Below, piece after piece: positions 11,556-25,951 of a stretch of 64,000 nt of DNA. The notes beneath the pieces are model-generated. The model had not been told where the DNA came from, did no database searches, and saw only the letters and a list, made by a program, of their open reading frames with translations. The stretch comes from Petrolisthes cinctipes (taxonomy: Eukaryota; Arthropoda; Malacostraca; Decapoda; Porcellanidae): positions 2,170,001-2,234,000 of the forward strand of contig JAWQEG010000004.1 in NCBI GenBank assembly GCA_033782935.1, read 5' to 3'. Made by a program: the position numbers and the translations under genes. Position 1 is the first letter of the stretch, and each line of letters begins with the position of its first letter.

Positions 11556-14500
11556 AGAAGCGATCTGTACATGACTACTCAGTGCTAGAATAATTTCAAA
11601 ATATAGGCCCAAAACATGCTAAAAATCGATATTTTAGGTGCCGAAAGTCGACATCTCAAATTCAGGTCCAAAACACCCGAAAATTCGATATTTTGGGGTC
11701 TCAGAAGCGATCTGTACATGCCTATTCCGTGTTAGAGTATTTTCAAAATACACTCCCAAAACATACAGAAAATCGATATTTTAGGTGCCCAAAAGTCGAA
11801 ATGTGCATGCGTCTTCTGTATCCGTTTAAATCTCAAATTCAGGCTCCAAACACCCGAAAATTCGATATTTTGGGGTCCCAGAAGAAATCTGTACATGCCT
11901 ACTCAGATAGAGGCCAAAAACATTCTGAAAATCGATATTTTAGGTGCCCAAAGTAAATATGTGTATGTATCTTCTGCACCAGTTTATATCCCAATTTCAA
12001 CCTCAAAACACCCGAAAATTCGATATTTTTGGGTCGTAGAAAAGGTCTGTACATGCCTACTCAGTGCTAGAATGTTTTCAATATATAGGCTCAAAACATG
12101 CTAAAAATCGATATTTTAAGTGTTCAAAGTCGATATGCGCATGCATCTTCTGTACCCGTTTATATCTCAAATTCAGGCTCAAAACACCCAAAAATCCGAT
12201 ATTTTTGGGTTCTAGAAGCGATCTGTACATGCCTACTCCTAGTTAGAATGTTTTCAAGATACAGACCCAAAACATGCTCAAAATCGATATTTTAGGTGCT
12301 CAAAAGTCGATATGTACATGCATCTTCTATACCCGTTTATATCTCAAATTCAGGCTCAAAACACCCGAAAATTCGATATTTTGGGGTCCCACAAGCGATC
12401 TGTACATGCCTACTCAGTGCTAGAATATTTTTTTTAAATATAGGCCCAAAACATGCTAAAAATCGATATTTTAGGTTCACAAAAGTCGATACTTCAAATT
12501 CAGGCCCAAAACACCCGAAAATTCGATATTTTGGGGTCCCAGAAGCGATCTGTACATGCCTACTCCGTGTTAGAGTATTTTCAATATACAGGCCTAAAAC
12601 ATACTGAAAATCGATCTTTTAGGTGCCCAAAAATCGATATGTGGATGCATCTTCTGTACCCGTTTATATCTCAAATTCAGGCTCCAAACACCAGAAAATT
12701 CGATATTTGGGGGTCCCAGAAGCGATCTATATTTGCCTACTCTATGTTAGAGTATTTTCAAGATACAGACTCAAAACATGATCAAAATCTATATTTTAGA
12801 TGCCCAAAAGTCGATATGTGCATGCATCTTCAATACCGGTTTATATCTCAAATTCAGGCTCAAAACACCCGAAAATTCGATGTTTTTGGGTCCCAGAAGC
12901 GATCTGTACATGCCTACTCCGTGTTAGAGTATTTTCAAGATACAGACCCAAAACATGCTCAAAATCGATATTTTAGGTGCCCAAAAGTCGATATGTGCAT
13001 GCATCTTCAGTACTTGTTTATATCTCAAATTCATGCTCAAAACACCCGAAAATTCGATATTTTTGGGTCCCAGAAGCGATCTGTACATGCCTACTCCGTG
13101 TTAGAGTATTTTTAAGATACAGACCTAAAACATGCTCAAAATCGATATTTTAGGTGCCCAAAAGCCGATATGTGAATGGATCTTCAATACCTGTTTATAT
13201 CTCAAATTCAGGCTCAAAACACCCGAAAATTCGATATTTTTGGGTCCCAGAACCGATCTGTACATGCCTACTCCGTGTTAGAGTATTTTCAAAATACAGG
13301 CCTAAAACATGCTGAAAATCGATATTTTATGTGCCCAAAAGTCGATATGTGGATGCATCTACTGAAACCGTTTATATCTCAAATTCAACCTCAAAACACC
13401 CGAAATTTCGATATTTTTGGGTCTAAGAAGCGATCTATACATGCCTAGTTAGTGCTAGAATGTTTTCAAAATATAGGCTCAAAACATGCTAAAAATCGAT
13501 ATTTTAAGTGTCCAAAGTCGATATGTGCATGCATCTTCTGTACCCGTTTCTATCTCAAATTCAGGCTCAAAACACCCGTAAATTCGATATTTTGGGGTCC
13601 CAGAAGTGATCTGTACATGCCTACTAAGTGCTAGAATATTTTCAAAATATAGGCCCAAAACATGCTAAAAATCGATATTTTAGGTGCCCGAAGTCGATAT
13701 CTCAAATTCAGGCCCAAAACACCCGAAAATTTGATATTTTGTGGTCCCAGAAGCGAACTGTACATGCCTACACCGTGTTAGAGTATTCTCAAAATACAGG
13801 CCCAAAACATACTGAAAATCGATCTTTTAGGTGCCAAAAGTCGATATGTATATGCATCTTCTGTACCCGTTTACATCTCAAATTCAGGCTACAAACACCC
13901 GAAAATTCGATATTTTAGTGTCCCAGAAGCGATCTGTACATGCCTACTCAGATATAAGCCCAAAACATGCTGAAAATCGATATTTTAGGTGCCCAAAGTC
14001 AATATGTGTATGCATCTTATGCACTCGTTTATATCTCAAATTCAACCTCAAAACACCCGAAAATTCGATATTTTAGGGTCCCAGAAGCGATCTGTACATG
14101 CCTACTCAGTGCTAGAATATTTTCAAAATATAGGCTCAAAACATGCTAAAAATCGATATTTTAAGTGTCCAAAGTCGATATGTGCATGCATCTTCTGTAC
14201 CCGTTTATATCTCAAATTCAGGCTCAAAACACCGAAAATTCAGTATTTTTGGGTCCTAGAAGCGATCTGTACATGCCTACTCCGTGTGAGAGTATTTTTA
14301 ATATACAGGCCCAAAACATACTGAAAATCGATCTTTTAGGTACCCTAAAGTCGATATGTGGATGCATCTTCTGTACCCGTATATATCTCAAATTCAGGCT
14401 CTAAACACCCGAAAATTCGATATTTTTGGGTCCCAGAAGCGATCTGTACATGCTTACTCCGTGTTAGAGTATTTTCAAGATAGAGACCCAAAACATGCTC

Positions 14501-16130
14501 AAAATCGATATTTTAGGTGCCCAAAAGTCGATATGTGCATGCATCTTCAGTACCTGTTTATATCTCAAATTCAGGCTCAAAACACCCGAAAATTCGATAT
14601 TTTTGGGTCCCAGAAGCGATCTGTACATGCCTACTCTGTGTTAGAGTATTTTCAAGATACAGACACAAAACATGCTCAAAATCGATATTTTAAGTGCCCA
14701 AAAGTCGATATGTGCATGCATCTTCAGTACCTGTTTATATCTCAAATTCAGGCTCAAAACACCCAAAAATTCGATATTTTTGGTTCCCAGAAGCGATCTG
14801 TACATGCCTACTCCGTGTTAGAGTATTTTCAAAATACAGGCCCAAAACATGCTAAAAATCGATATTTTTGGTGCCCAAAGTCGATATCTCAAATTCAGGC
14901 CCAAAACACCCGAAAATTTGATATTTTGTGGTCCCAGAAGCGAACTGTACATGCCTACACCGTGTTAGAGTATTTTCAAAATACAGGCCCAAAACATACT
15001 GAAAATCGATCTTTTAGGTGCCAAAAGTCGTTATGTGCATGCATCTTCTGTACCCGTTTATATCTCAAATTCAGGCTACAAACACCCGAAAATTCGATAT
15101 TTTGGTGTCCCATAAGCGATCTGTACATGCCTACTCAGATATAAGCCCAAAACATGCTGAAAATCGATATTTTAGGTGCCCAAAGTCAATATGTGTATGC
15201 ATCTTCTGCACTCGTTTATATCTCAAATTCAACCTCAAAACACCCGAAAATTCGATATATTCGGGTCCCAGAAGCGATCTGTACATGCCTACTCAGTGCT
15301 AGAGTATTTTCTAAAATATAGGCTCAAAACATGCTAAAAATCGATATTTTAAGTGTCCAAAGACGATATGTGCATGCATCTTCTGTACCCATTTATATCT
15401 CAAATTCACGATCAAAACACCCGATAATTCGGTATTTTTGGGTCCTAGAAGCGATCTGTACATGCCTACTCCTAGTTAGAATGTTTTCAAGATACAGACC
15501 CAAAACATGTTAAAAATCGATATTTTAGGTGCCCAAAAGTTGATACGTGCATGCATCTTCAGTACCTGTTTATATCTCAAATTCAGGCTCAAAATACCCG
15601 AAAAATCGATATTTTTGGGTCCGAGAAGCGATCTGTACATGCCTACTCCGTGTTAGAGTATTTTCAAAATACAGGCCCAAAACATGCTGAAAATCGATAT
15701 TTTAGGTGCCCAAAGTCAATATGTGCATGCATTTTCTGTACCCGTTTATATCTCAAATTCAGGCTCAAAACACCCGAAAATTCAATATTTTGGGGTCCCA
15801 GAAGCGATCTGTACATGACTACTCAGTGCTAGAATATTTTTAAAATATAGGCCCAAAACATGCTAAAAATCGATATTTTAGGTGCAGAAAGTCGACATCT
15901 CAAATTCAGGCCCAAAACACCCGAAAATTCGATATTTTGGGGTCTCAGAAGCGATCTGTACATGCCTACTCCGTGTTAGAGTATTTTCAAAATACAGTCC
16001 CAAAACATACAGAAAATCGATATTTTAGGTGAACAAAAGTCGAAATGTGCATGCATCTTCTGTACCCGTTTATATCTCAAATTCAGGCTCCAAACACCGA
16101 AAATTCGATATTTTTGGGTCCCAGAAGCAA
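11556..16130 (+). repeat. Satellite higher-order unit, copy 2 (truncated)
   Basis: Second copy of the unit starting at 6301, in register at +5,255 bp until about 16090-16130, where one monomer is missing and similarity is lost. Position 12277 marks a sharp change: to the right the copies are almost identical, while to the left (11556-12276 against 6301-7021) they differ at many sites. That suggests a recombination boundary. There is no gene; the open frame at 14356-15144 duplicates the one at 9101-9889. Confidence 0.8.
15250..15266 (+). other. CENP-B box-like 17-mer in a satellite monomer
   Basis: Exact core match and the positional duplicate of the 9995 site (+5,255 bp), so it is not an independent origin. 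Confidence 0.4.
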
Positions 16131-17149
16131 TATGTACATGCTTAATCAGTGCTAGAATGTTTTCAAAATATAGGCTCAAAACATGCTAAAAATCGATATT
16201 TTAAGTGTCCAAAGTCGATATGTGCATGCATCTTCTGTAACCGTTTATAACTCAAATTCAGGCTCAAAACACCCGAAAATTCCATATTTTTGGGTTCTAG
16301 AAGCGATCTGTACATGCCTACTCCTAGTTAGAATGTTTTCAAGATACAGACCCAAAACATGCTCAAAATCGATATTTTAGGTGCCCAAAAGTTGATATGT
16401 GCATGCATCTTCTGTACCCGTTTATATCTCAAATTCAGGCTCAAAACACCCGAAAATTCGATATTTTGGGGTCCCACAAGCGATCTGTACTTGCCTACTC
16501 CGTGTTAGAGTATTTTCAAAATATAGGCTCAAAACATGCTAAAAATCGATATTTTAAGTGTCCAAAGACGATATGTGCATGCATCTTCTGTACCCGTATA
16601 TATCTCAAATTCAGGATCAAAACACCCGATAATTCGGTATTTTTGGGTCCTAGAAGCGATCTGTACATGCCTACTCCTAGTTAGAATGTTTTCAAGATAC
16701 AGACCCAAAACATGTTAAAAATCGATATTTTAGGTGCCCAAAAGTTGATACGTGCATGCATCTTCAGTACTTGTTTATACCTGAAATTCAGGCTCAAAAT
16801 ACCCGAAAATTCGATATTTTTGGGTCCCAGAAGCGATCTGTACATGCCTACTCCGTGTTAGAGTATTTTCAAAATACAGGCCCAAAACATGCTGAAAATC
16901 GATATTTTAGGTGCCCAAAGTCAAAATGTACATGCATTTTCTGTACCCGTTTATATCTCAAATTCAGGCTCAAAACTCCCGAAAATTCAATATTTTGGGG
17001 TCCCAGAAGCGATCTGTACATGACTACTCAGTGCTAGAATATTTTTAAAATATAGGCCCAAAACATGCTAAAAATCGATATTTTAGGTGCAGAAAGTCGA
17101 CATCTCAAATTCAGGCCCAAAACATCCGAAAATTCGATATTGTGGGGTC
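16131..17149 (+). repeat. Satellite array, transition segment
   Basis: Mixed satellite monomers. The stretch 16536 to about 17120 repeats 15331 to about 15915 at a 1,205-bp offset, with the shared markers CCGATAATTCGG and TCCTAGTTAGAATG. No gene is seen. Confidence 0.85.
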
Positions 17150-19272
17150 TCAGAAGCGATCTGTACATGCCTACTCAGATATAAGCCCAAAACATGCTGA
17201 AAATCGATATTTTAGGTGCCCAAAGTCAATATGTGTATTCATCTTCTGCACTCGTTTATATCTCAAATACAACCTCAAAACACCCAAAAATTCGATATTT
17301 TTGGGTCCCAGAAGAGATCTGTAAATGCCTACTCAGTGCTAGAATGTTTTCAAAATATAGGCTCAAAACATGCTAAAAATCGATATTTTAAGTGTCCAAA
17401 GTCGATATGTGAATGCATCTTTTGTATCCGTTTATATCTCAAATTCAGGCTCAAAACACCCGAAAATTCAGTATTTTTGGGTCCTAGAAGCGATCTGTAC
17501 ATGCCTACTCCTAGTTAGAATGTTTTCAAGATACAGACCCAAAACATGCTCAAAATCGATATTTTAGGTGCCCAAAAGTCGATATGTCCATGCATCTTCA
17601 GTACCCGTTTACATCTCAAATTCAGGCTCAAAACACCCGAAAATTCGATACTTTCGGGTCCCAGAAGCGATCTGTACATGCCTACTCAGTGCTAGAATAT
17701 TTTCAAAATATAGGCCTAAAACATGTTAAAAATCGATATTTTAGGTGCCCAAAGTCGATATCTCGAATTCAGGCCCAAAACACCCGAAAATTCGATATTT
17801 TGGGGTCCCAGAAGCGATCTGTACATGCCTACTCCGTTTTAGAGTATTTTCAATATACAGGCCCAAAACATACTGAAAATCGATATTTTAGGTGCCCAAA
17901 AGTCGATATGTGGATGCATCTTCTGTACCCGTTTATATCTCAAATTCAGGCTCAAAACACCCGAAAATTCGATATTTTTGGGTCCCAGAAGCGATCTGTA
18001 CATGCCTACTCAGTGCTAGAATTTTTTCAAAATATAGGCTAAAAACATGCTAAAAATCGATCTTTTAGGTGCCCAATAGTCGATATGTGCATGCTTCTTC
18101 TGTACCCGTGTATATCTCAAATTCAGGCTCCAAACACACGAAAAATCGATATTTTGGAGTCCCACAAGCGATCTGTATATGCCTCCTCCGTGTTAGAGTA
18201 TTTTCAAATTACAGGCCCAAAACTTGCTGAAAATCGATATTTTAGGTGCCTAAAGTCAATATGTGTATGCATCTTCTGCACCCGTTTATATCCCAAATTC
18301 AACCTCAAAACACTCGAAAATTCGATATTTTGGGGTCCCAGAAGCGATCTGTACATGCCTACTCCGTGTTAGAGTATTTTTAAAATACAGGTACAAAACA
18401 TGCTGAAAATCTATATTTTAGGTTCCCAAAGTCAATCTGTGCATGCATTTTCTGTACCCGTTTATGTCTCAAATTCAGGCTAAAAACACCCGAAAATTCG
18501 ATATTTTGGGGTCCCAGAAGCCATCTGTACATGACTACTCAGTGCTAGAATATTTTCAAAATATAGGCCCGAAACATGCTAAAAATCGATATTTTAGGTG
18601 CCTAGAGTCGATATCTCAAATTCAGGCCCAAAACACCCGAAAATTCGATATTTTGGGGTCCCAGAAGCGATCTGTACATGCCTACTCCGTGTTAGAGTAT
18701 TTTCAAAATACAGTCCCGAAACATACAGAAAATCGATATTTTAGGTGCCTAAAAGTCGATATGTGCATGCATCTTCTGTACCCGTTTATATCTCAAATTC
18801 AGGCTACAAACACCCGAAAATTTTGATATTTTGGTGTCCCAGAAGCGATCTGTACATGCCTACTCAGATACAAGCCCAAAACATGCTGAAAATCGATATT
18901 TTAGGTGCCCAAAGTCAATATGTGTATGTATCTTCTGCACTCGTTTATATCTCAAATTCAACCTCAAAACAGCGGAATATTCGATATTTTTGGGTCCCAG
19001 AAGCGATCTGTACATGCCTACTCAGTGCTAGAATGTTTTCAAAATATAGGCTCAAAACATGCTAAAAATCGATATTTTAAGTGTCCAAAGTCGATATGTG
19101 CATGCATCTTCTGTATCCGTTTATATCTCAAATTCAGGCTCAAAACACCCGAAAATTCAGTATTTTTGGGTCCTAGAAGCGATCTGTACATGCCTACTCC
19201 TAGTTAGAATGTTTTCAAGATACAGACCCAAAACATGCTCAAAATCGATATTTTAGGTGCCCAAAAGTCGAT
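17150..19272 (+). repeat. Satellite array, diverged entry to the P/Q block
   Basis: The monomer order resembles the P and Q units to the right but with more substitutions. P-type markers (GATATGTCCATGC, CGATACTTTCGGGTCCC) appear at about 17581-17660. From about 18590 to 19272 the sequence is in register with the 836-bp P unit. The preceding two monomers (TTTATGTCTC and GCCTAGAGTCG) are Q-like, so the junction is a hybrid. No gene. Confidence 0.8.
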
Positions 19273-20108
19273 ATGTCCATGCTTCTTCATTACCTGTTTA
19301 CATCTCAAATTCAGGCTCAAAACACCCGAAAATTCGATACTTTCGGGTCCCAGAAGCGATCTGTACATGCCTACTCAGTGCTAGAATATTTTCAAAATAT
19401 AGGCCCAAAACATGCTAAAAATCGATATTTTAGGTGCCCAAGGTCGATATCTCGAATTCAGGCCCAAAACACCCGAAAATTCTATATTTTGGGGTCCCAG
19501 AAGCGATCTGTACATGCCTACTCCGTGTTAGAGTATTTTCAAAATACAGTCCCGAAACATACAGAAAATCGATATTTTAGGTGCCTAAAAGTCGATATGT
19601 GCATGCATCTTCTGTACCCGTTTAAATCTCAAATTCAGGCTACAAACACCCGAAAATTTTGATATTTTGGTGTCCCAGAAGCAATCTGTACATGCCTACT
19701 CAGATACAAGCCCAAAACATGCTGAAAATCGATATTTTAGGTGCCCAAAGTCAATATGTGTATGTATCTTCTGCACTCGTTTATATCTCAAATTCAACCT
19801 CAAAACAGCGGAAAATTCGATATTTTTGGGTCCCAGAAGCGATCTGTACATGCCTACTCAGTGCTAGAATGTTTTCAAAATATAGGCTCAAAACATGCTA
19901 AAAATCGATATTTTAAGTGTCCAACGTCGATATGTGCATGCATCTTCTGTATCCGTTTATTTCTCAAATTCAGGCTCAAAACACCCGAAAATTCAGTATT
20001 TTTGGGTCCTAGAAGCGATATGTACATGCCTACTCCTAGTTAGAATGTTTTCAAGATACAGACCCAAAACATGCTCAAAATCGATATTTTAGGTGCCCAA
20101 AAGTCGAT
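19273..20108 (+). repeat. Higher-order unit P1 (836 bp, five monomers)
   Basis: Five monomers in the order full, short (about 147), full, 18-bp-deleted (about 158) and full sum to about 836 bp. The unit opens at ATGTCCATGCTTCTTCAT. The 836-bp offset holds against both the preceding and later P copies. Confidence 0.85.
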
Positions 20109-21777
20109 ATGTCCATGCTTCTTCATTACCCGTTTACATCTCAAATTCAGGCTCAAAACACCCGAAAATTCGATACTTTCGGTTCCCAGAAGCGATCTGT
20201 ACATGCCTACTCAGTGCTAGAATATTTTCAAAATATAGGCCCAAAACATGCTAAAAATCGATATTTTAGGTGCTCAAAGTCGATATCTCGAATTCAGGCC
20301 CAAAACACCCGAAAATTCTATATTTTGGGGTCCCAGAAGCGATCTGTACATGCCTACTCCGTGTTAGAGTATTTTCAATATACAGGCCCAAAACATACTG
20401 AAAATCGATATTTTAGGTGCCCAAAAGTCGATATGTGCATGCATCTTCTGTACCCGCTTATGTCTCAAATTCAGGCTCAAAACACCCGAAAATTCGATAT
20501 TTTGGGGTTCCAGAAGCGAACTGTACATGACTACTCAGTGCTAGAATATTTTCAAAATATAGGCCCGAAACATGCTAAAAATCGATATTTTAGGTGCCTA
20601 GACTCGATATCTCAATTTCAGGCCCAAAACACCCGAAAATTCGATATTTTGGGGTCCCAGAAACGATCTGTAGATCCCTACTCAGATACAGGCTCAAAAC
20701 ATGCTGAAAATCGATATTTTAGGTGCCAAAAGTCAATATGTGTATGCATCTTCTGCACCCGTTTATATCCCAAATTCAACCTTAAAACACCCGAAAATTC
20801 GATATTTTGGGGTCCCAGAAGCGATTTGTACTTGCCTACTCCGTGTTAGAGTATTTTCAAAATATAGGCTCAAAACATGCTAAAAATCGATATTTTAAGT
20901 GTCCAAAGTCGATTTGTGCATGCATCTTCTGTACCCGTTTATATCTCAAATTCAGGATCAAAATACCCGATAATTCGGTATTTTTGGGTCCCAGAAGCGA
21001 TCTGTACATGCCTACTCCTAGTTAGAAAGTTTTCAAGATACAGACCCGAAACTTGTTAAAAATCGATATTTTAGGTGCCCAAAATTTGATACGTGCATGC
21101 ATCTTCAGTACCTGTTTATATCTCAAATTCAGGCCCAAAACACCCGAAAATTCGATATTTTGGGGTCTCAGAAGCGATCTGTACATGCCTACTCCGAGTT
21201 AGAGTATTTTCAAAATACACTCCCAAAACATACAGAAAATCGATATTTTAGGTGCCCAAAAGTCGAAATGTGCATGCATCTTCTGAACCCGTTTATATCT
21301 CAAATTCAGGCTCCAAACACCCGAAAATTCGATATTCTGGGGTCCCTAAAGCAATCTGTACATGCCTACTTAGATACAAGCCTAAAACATGCTGAAAATC
21401 GATATTTTAGGTGCCCAAAGTAAATATGTGTATGCATCTTCTGTACCCGTTTATATCCCAAATTCAACCTCAAAACACACTAAAATTCGATATTTTTGGG
21501 TCCCAGAAACGGTCTGTACATGCCTACTCAGTACTAGAATGTTTTCAAAATATAGGCTCAAAACATGCTAAAAATCGATATTTTAAGTGTCCAAATCGAT
21601 ATGTGCATGCATCTTCTGTACCCGTTTATATCTCAAATTCAGGCTAAAAACACTCGAAAATTCAGTATTTTTGGGTCCTAGAAGCGATCTGTACATGCCT
21701 ACTCCTAGTTAGAATGTTTTCAAGATACAGACCCAAAACATGCTCAAAATCGATATTTTAGGTGCCCAAAAGTCGAT
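20109..21777 (+). repeat. Higher-order unit Q1 (1,669 bp, ten monomers)
   Basis: A ten-monomer unit opening like P but continuing through GCTTATGTCTC, GCCTAGACTCG, GTAGATCCCTACTC and CCGAAACTTGTT marker monomers. It recurs at exact 1,669- or 2,505-bp (P+Q) spacing. The 246-codon open frame at 20109-20849 is satellite, not a gene. Confidence 0.85.
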
Positions 21778-22613
21778 ATGTCCATGCTTCTTCATTACCT
21801 GTTTACATCTCAAATTCTGGCTCAAAACACCCGAAAATTCGATACTTTCGGGTCCCAGAAGCGATCTGTACATGCCTACTCAGTGCTAGAATATTTTCAA
21901 AATATAGGCCCAAAACATGCTAAAAATCGATATTTTAGGTGCCCAAAGTCGATATCTCGAATTCAGGCCCAAAACACCCGAAAATTCTATATTTTGGGGT
22001 CCCAGAAGCGATCTGTACATGCCTACTCCGTGTTAGAGTATTTTCAAAATACAGTCCCGAAACATACAGAAAATCGATATTTTAGGTGCCTAAAAGTCGA
22101 TATGTGCATGCATCTTCTGTACCCGTTTAAATCTCAAATTCAGGCTACAAACACCCGAAAATTTTGATATTTTGGTGTCCCAGAAGCGATCTGTACATGC
22201 CTACTCAGATACTAGCCCAAAACATGCTGAAAATCGATATTTTAGGTGCCCAAAGTCAATATGTGTATGTATCTTCTGCACTCGTTTATATCTCAAATTC
22301 AACCTCAAAACAGCGGAAAATTCGATATTTTTGGGTCCCAGAAGCGATCTGTACATGCCTACTCAGTGCTAGAATGTTTTCAAAATATAGGCTCAAAACA
22401 TGCTAAAAATCGATATTTTAAGTGTCCAACGTCGATATGTGCATGCATCTTCTGTATCCGTTTATTTCTCAAATTCAGGCTCAAAACACCCGAAAATTCA
22501 GTATTTTTGGGTCCTAGAAGCGATATGTACATGCCTACTCCTAGTTAGAATGTTTTCAAGATACAGACCCAAAACATGCTCAAAATCGATATTTTAGGTG
22601 CCCAAAAGTCGAT
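21778..22613 (+). repeat. Higher-order unit P2 (836 bp)
   Basis: P unit in register with P1 at +2,505 bp. It carries the private variants CAAATTCTGGCTC and CAGATACTAGCCC, which are shared with P3 and in part with P4 but absent from P1. Confidence 0.85.
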
Positions 22614-24282
22614 ATGTCCATGCTTCTTCATTACCCGTTTACATCTCAAATTCAGGCTCAAAACACCCGAAAATTCAATACTTTCGGTTCCCAGAAGCGA
22701 TCTGTACATGCCTACTCAGTGCTAGAATATTTTCAAAATATAGGCCCAAAACATGCTAAAAATCGATATTTTAGGTGCTCAAAGTCGATATCTCGAATTC
22801 AGGCCCAAAACACCCGAAAATTCTATATTTTGGGGTCCCAGAAGCGATCTGTACATGCCTACTCCGTGTTAGAGTATTTTCAATATACAGGCCCAAAACA
22901 TACTGAAAATCGATATTTTAGGTGCCCAAAAGTCGATATGTGCATGCATCTTCTGTACCCGCTTATGTCTCAAATTCAGGCTCAAAACACCCGAAAATTC
23001 GATATTTTGGGGTTCCAGAAGCGAACTGTACATGACTACTCAGTGCTAGAATATTTTCAAAATATAGGCCCGAAACATGCTAAAAATCGATATTTTAGGT
23101 GCCTAGACTCGATATCTCAATTTCAGGCCCAAAACACCCGAAAATTCGATATTTTGGGGTCCCAGAAACGATCTGTAGATCCCTACTCAGATACAGGCTC
23201 AAAACATGCTGAAAATCGATATTTTAGGTGCCAAAAGTCAATATGTGTATGCATCTTCTGCACCCGTTTATATCCCAAATTCAACCTTAAAACACCCGAA
23301 AATTCGATATTTTGGGGTCCCAGAAGCGATTTGTACTTGCCTACTCCGTGTTAGAGTATTTTCAAAATATAGGCTCAAAACATGCTAAAAATCGATATTT
23401 TAAGTGTCCAAAGTCGATTTGTGCATGCATCTTCTGTACCCGTTTATATCTCAAATTCAGGATCAAAATACCCGATAATTCGGTATTTTTGGGTCCCAGA
23501 AGCGATCTGTACATGCCTACTCCTAGTTAGAAAGTTTTCAAGATACAGACCCGAAACTTGTTAAAAATCGATATTTTAGGTGCCCAAAATTTGATACGTG
23601 CATGCATCTTCAGTACCTGTTTATATCTCAAATTCAGGCCCAAAACACCCGAAAATTCGATATTTTGGGGTCTCAGAAGCGATCTGTACATGCCTACTCC
23701 GAGTTAGAGTATTTTCAAAATACACTCCCAAAACATACAGAAAATCGATATTTTAGGTGCCCAAAAGTCGAAATGTGCATGCATCTTCTGAACCCGTTTA
23801 TATCTCAAATTCAGGCTCCAAACACCCGAAAATTCGATATTCTGGGGTCCCTAAAGCAATCTGTACATGCCTACTTAGATACAAGCCTAAAACATGCTGA
23901 AAATCGATATTTTAGGTGCCCAAAGTAAATATGTGTATGCATCTTCTGTACCCGTTTATATCCCAAATTCAACCTCAAAACACACTAAAATTCGATATTT
24001 TTGGGTCCCAGAAACGGTCTGTACATGCCTACTCAGTACTAGAATGTTTTCAAAATATAGGCTCAAAACATGCTAAAAATCGATATTTTAAGTGTCCAAA
24101 TCGATATGTGCATGCATCTTCTGTACCCGTTTATATCTCAAATTCAGGCTAAAAACACTCGAAAATTCAGTATTTTTGGGTCCTAGAAGCGATCTGTACA
24201 TGCCTACTCCTAGTTAGAATGTTTTCAAGATACAGACCCAAAACATGCTCAAAATCGATATTTTAGGTGCCCAAAAGTCGAT
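22614..24282 (+). repeat. Higher-order unit Q2 (1,669 bp)
   Basis: In register with Q1 at +2,505 bp and apparently near identical. It carries AAATTCAATACTTTC in its first monomer, where Q1 has AAATTCGATACTTTC. Confidence 0.85.
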
Positions 24283-25951
24283 ATGTCCATGCTTCTTCAT
24301 TACCCGTTTACATCTCAAATTCAGGCTCAAAACACCCGAAAATTCAATACTTTCGGTTCCCAGAAGCGATCTGTACATGCCTACTCAGTGCTAGAATATT
24401 TTCAAAATATAGGCCCAAAACATGCTAAAAATCGATATTTTAGGTGCTCAAAGTCGATATCTCGAATTCAGGCCCAAAACACCCGAAAATTCTATATTTT
24501 GGGGTCCCAGAAGCGATCTGTACATGCCTACTCCGTGTTAGAGTATTTTCAATATACAGGCCCAAAACATACTGAAAATCGATATTTTAGGTGCCCAAAA
24601 GTCGATATGTGCATGCATCTTCTGTACCCGCTTATGTCTCAAATTCAGGCTCAAAACACCCGAAAATTCGATATTTTGGGGTTCCAGAAGCGAACTGTAC
24701 ATGACTACTCAGTGCTAGAATATTTTCAAAATATAGGCCCGAAACATGCTAAAAATCGATATTTTAGGTGCCTAGACTCGATATCTCAATTTCAGGCCCA
24801 AAACACCCGAAAATTCGATATTTTGGGGTCCCAGAAACGATCTGTAGATCCCTACTCAGATACAGGCTCAAAACATGCTGAAAATCGATATTTTAGGTGC
24901 CAAAAGTCAATATGTGTATGCATCTTCTGCACCCGTTTATATCCCAAATTCAACCTTAAAACACCCGAAAATTCGATATTTTGGGGTCCCAGAAGCGATT
25001 TGTACTTGCCTACTCCGTGTTAGAGTATTTTCAAAATATAGGCTCAAAACATGCTAAAAATCGATATTTTAAGTGTCCAAAGTCGATTTGTGCATGCATC
25101 TTCTGTACCCGTTTATATCTCAAATTCAGGATCAAAATACCCGATAATTCGGTATTTTTGGGTCCCAGAAGCGATCTGTACATGCCTACTCCTAGTTAGA
25201 AAGTTTTCAAGATACAGACCCGAAACTTGTTAAAAATCGATATTTTAGGTGCCCAAAATTTGATACGTGCATGCATCTTCAGTACCTGTTTATATCTCAA
25301 ATTCAGGCCCAAAACACCCGAAAATTCGATATTTTGGGGTCTCAGAAGCGATCTGTACATGCCTACTCCGAGTTAGAGTATTTTCAAAATACACTCCCAA
25401 AACATACAGAAAATCGATATTTTAGGTGCCCAAAAGTCGAAATGTGCATGCATCTTCTGAACCCGTTTATATCTCAAATTCAGGCTCCAAACACCCGAAA
25501 ATTCGATATTCTGGGGTCCCTAAAGCAATCTGTACATGCCTACTTAGATACAAGCCTAAAACATGCTGAAAATCGATATTTTAGGTGCCCAAAGTAAATA
25601 TGTGTATGCATCTTCTGTACCCGTTTATATCCCAAATTCAACCTCAAAACACACTAAAATTCGATATTTTTGGGTCCCAGAAACGGTCTGTACATGCCTA
25701 CTCAGTACTAGAATGTTTTCAAAATATAGGCTCAAAACATGCTAAAAATCGATATTTTAAGTGTCCAAATCGATATGTGCATGCATCTTCTGTACCCGTT
25801 TATATCTCAAATTCAGGCTAAAAACACTCGAAAATTCAGTATTTTTGGGTCCTAGAAGCGATCTGTACATGCCTACTCCTAGTTAGAATGTTTTCAAGAT
25901 ACAGACCCAAAACATGCTCAAAATCGATATTTTAGGTGCCCAAAAGTCGAT
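24283..25951 (+). repeat. Higher-order unit Q3 (1,669 bp)
   Basis: Direct tandem copy of Q2 at +1,669 bp. It shares the AATTCAATACTTTC variant private to Q2, so Q3 and Q2 are each other's closest relatives. No gene. Confidence 0.85.
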
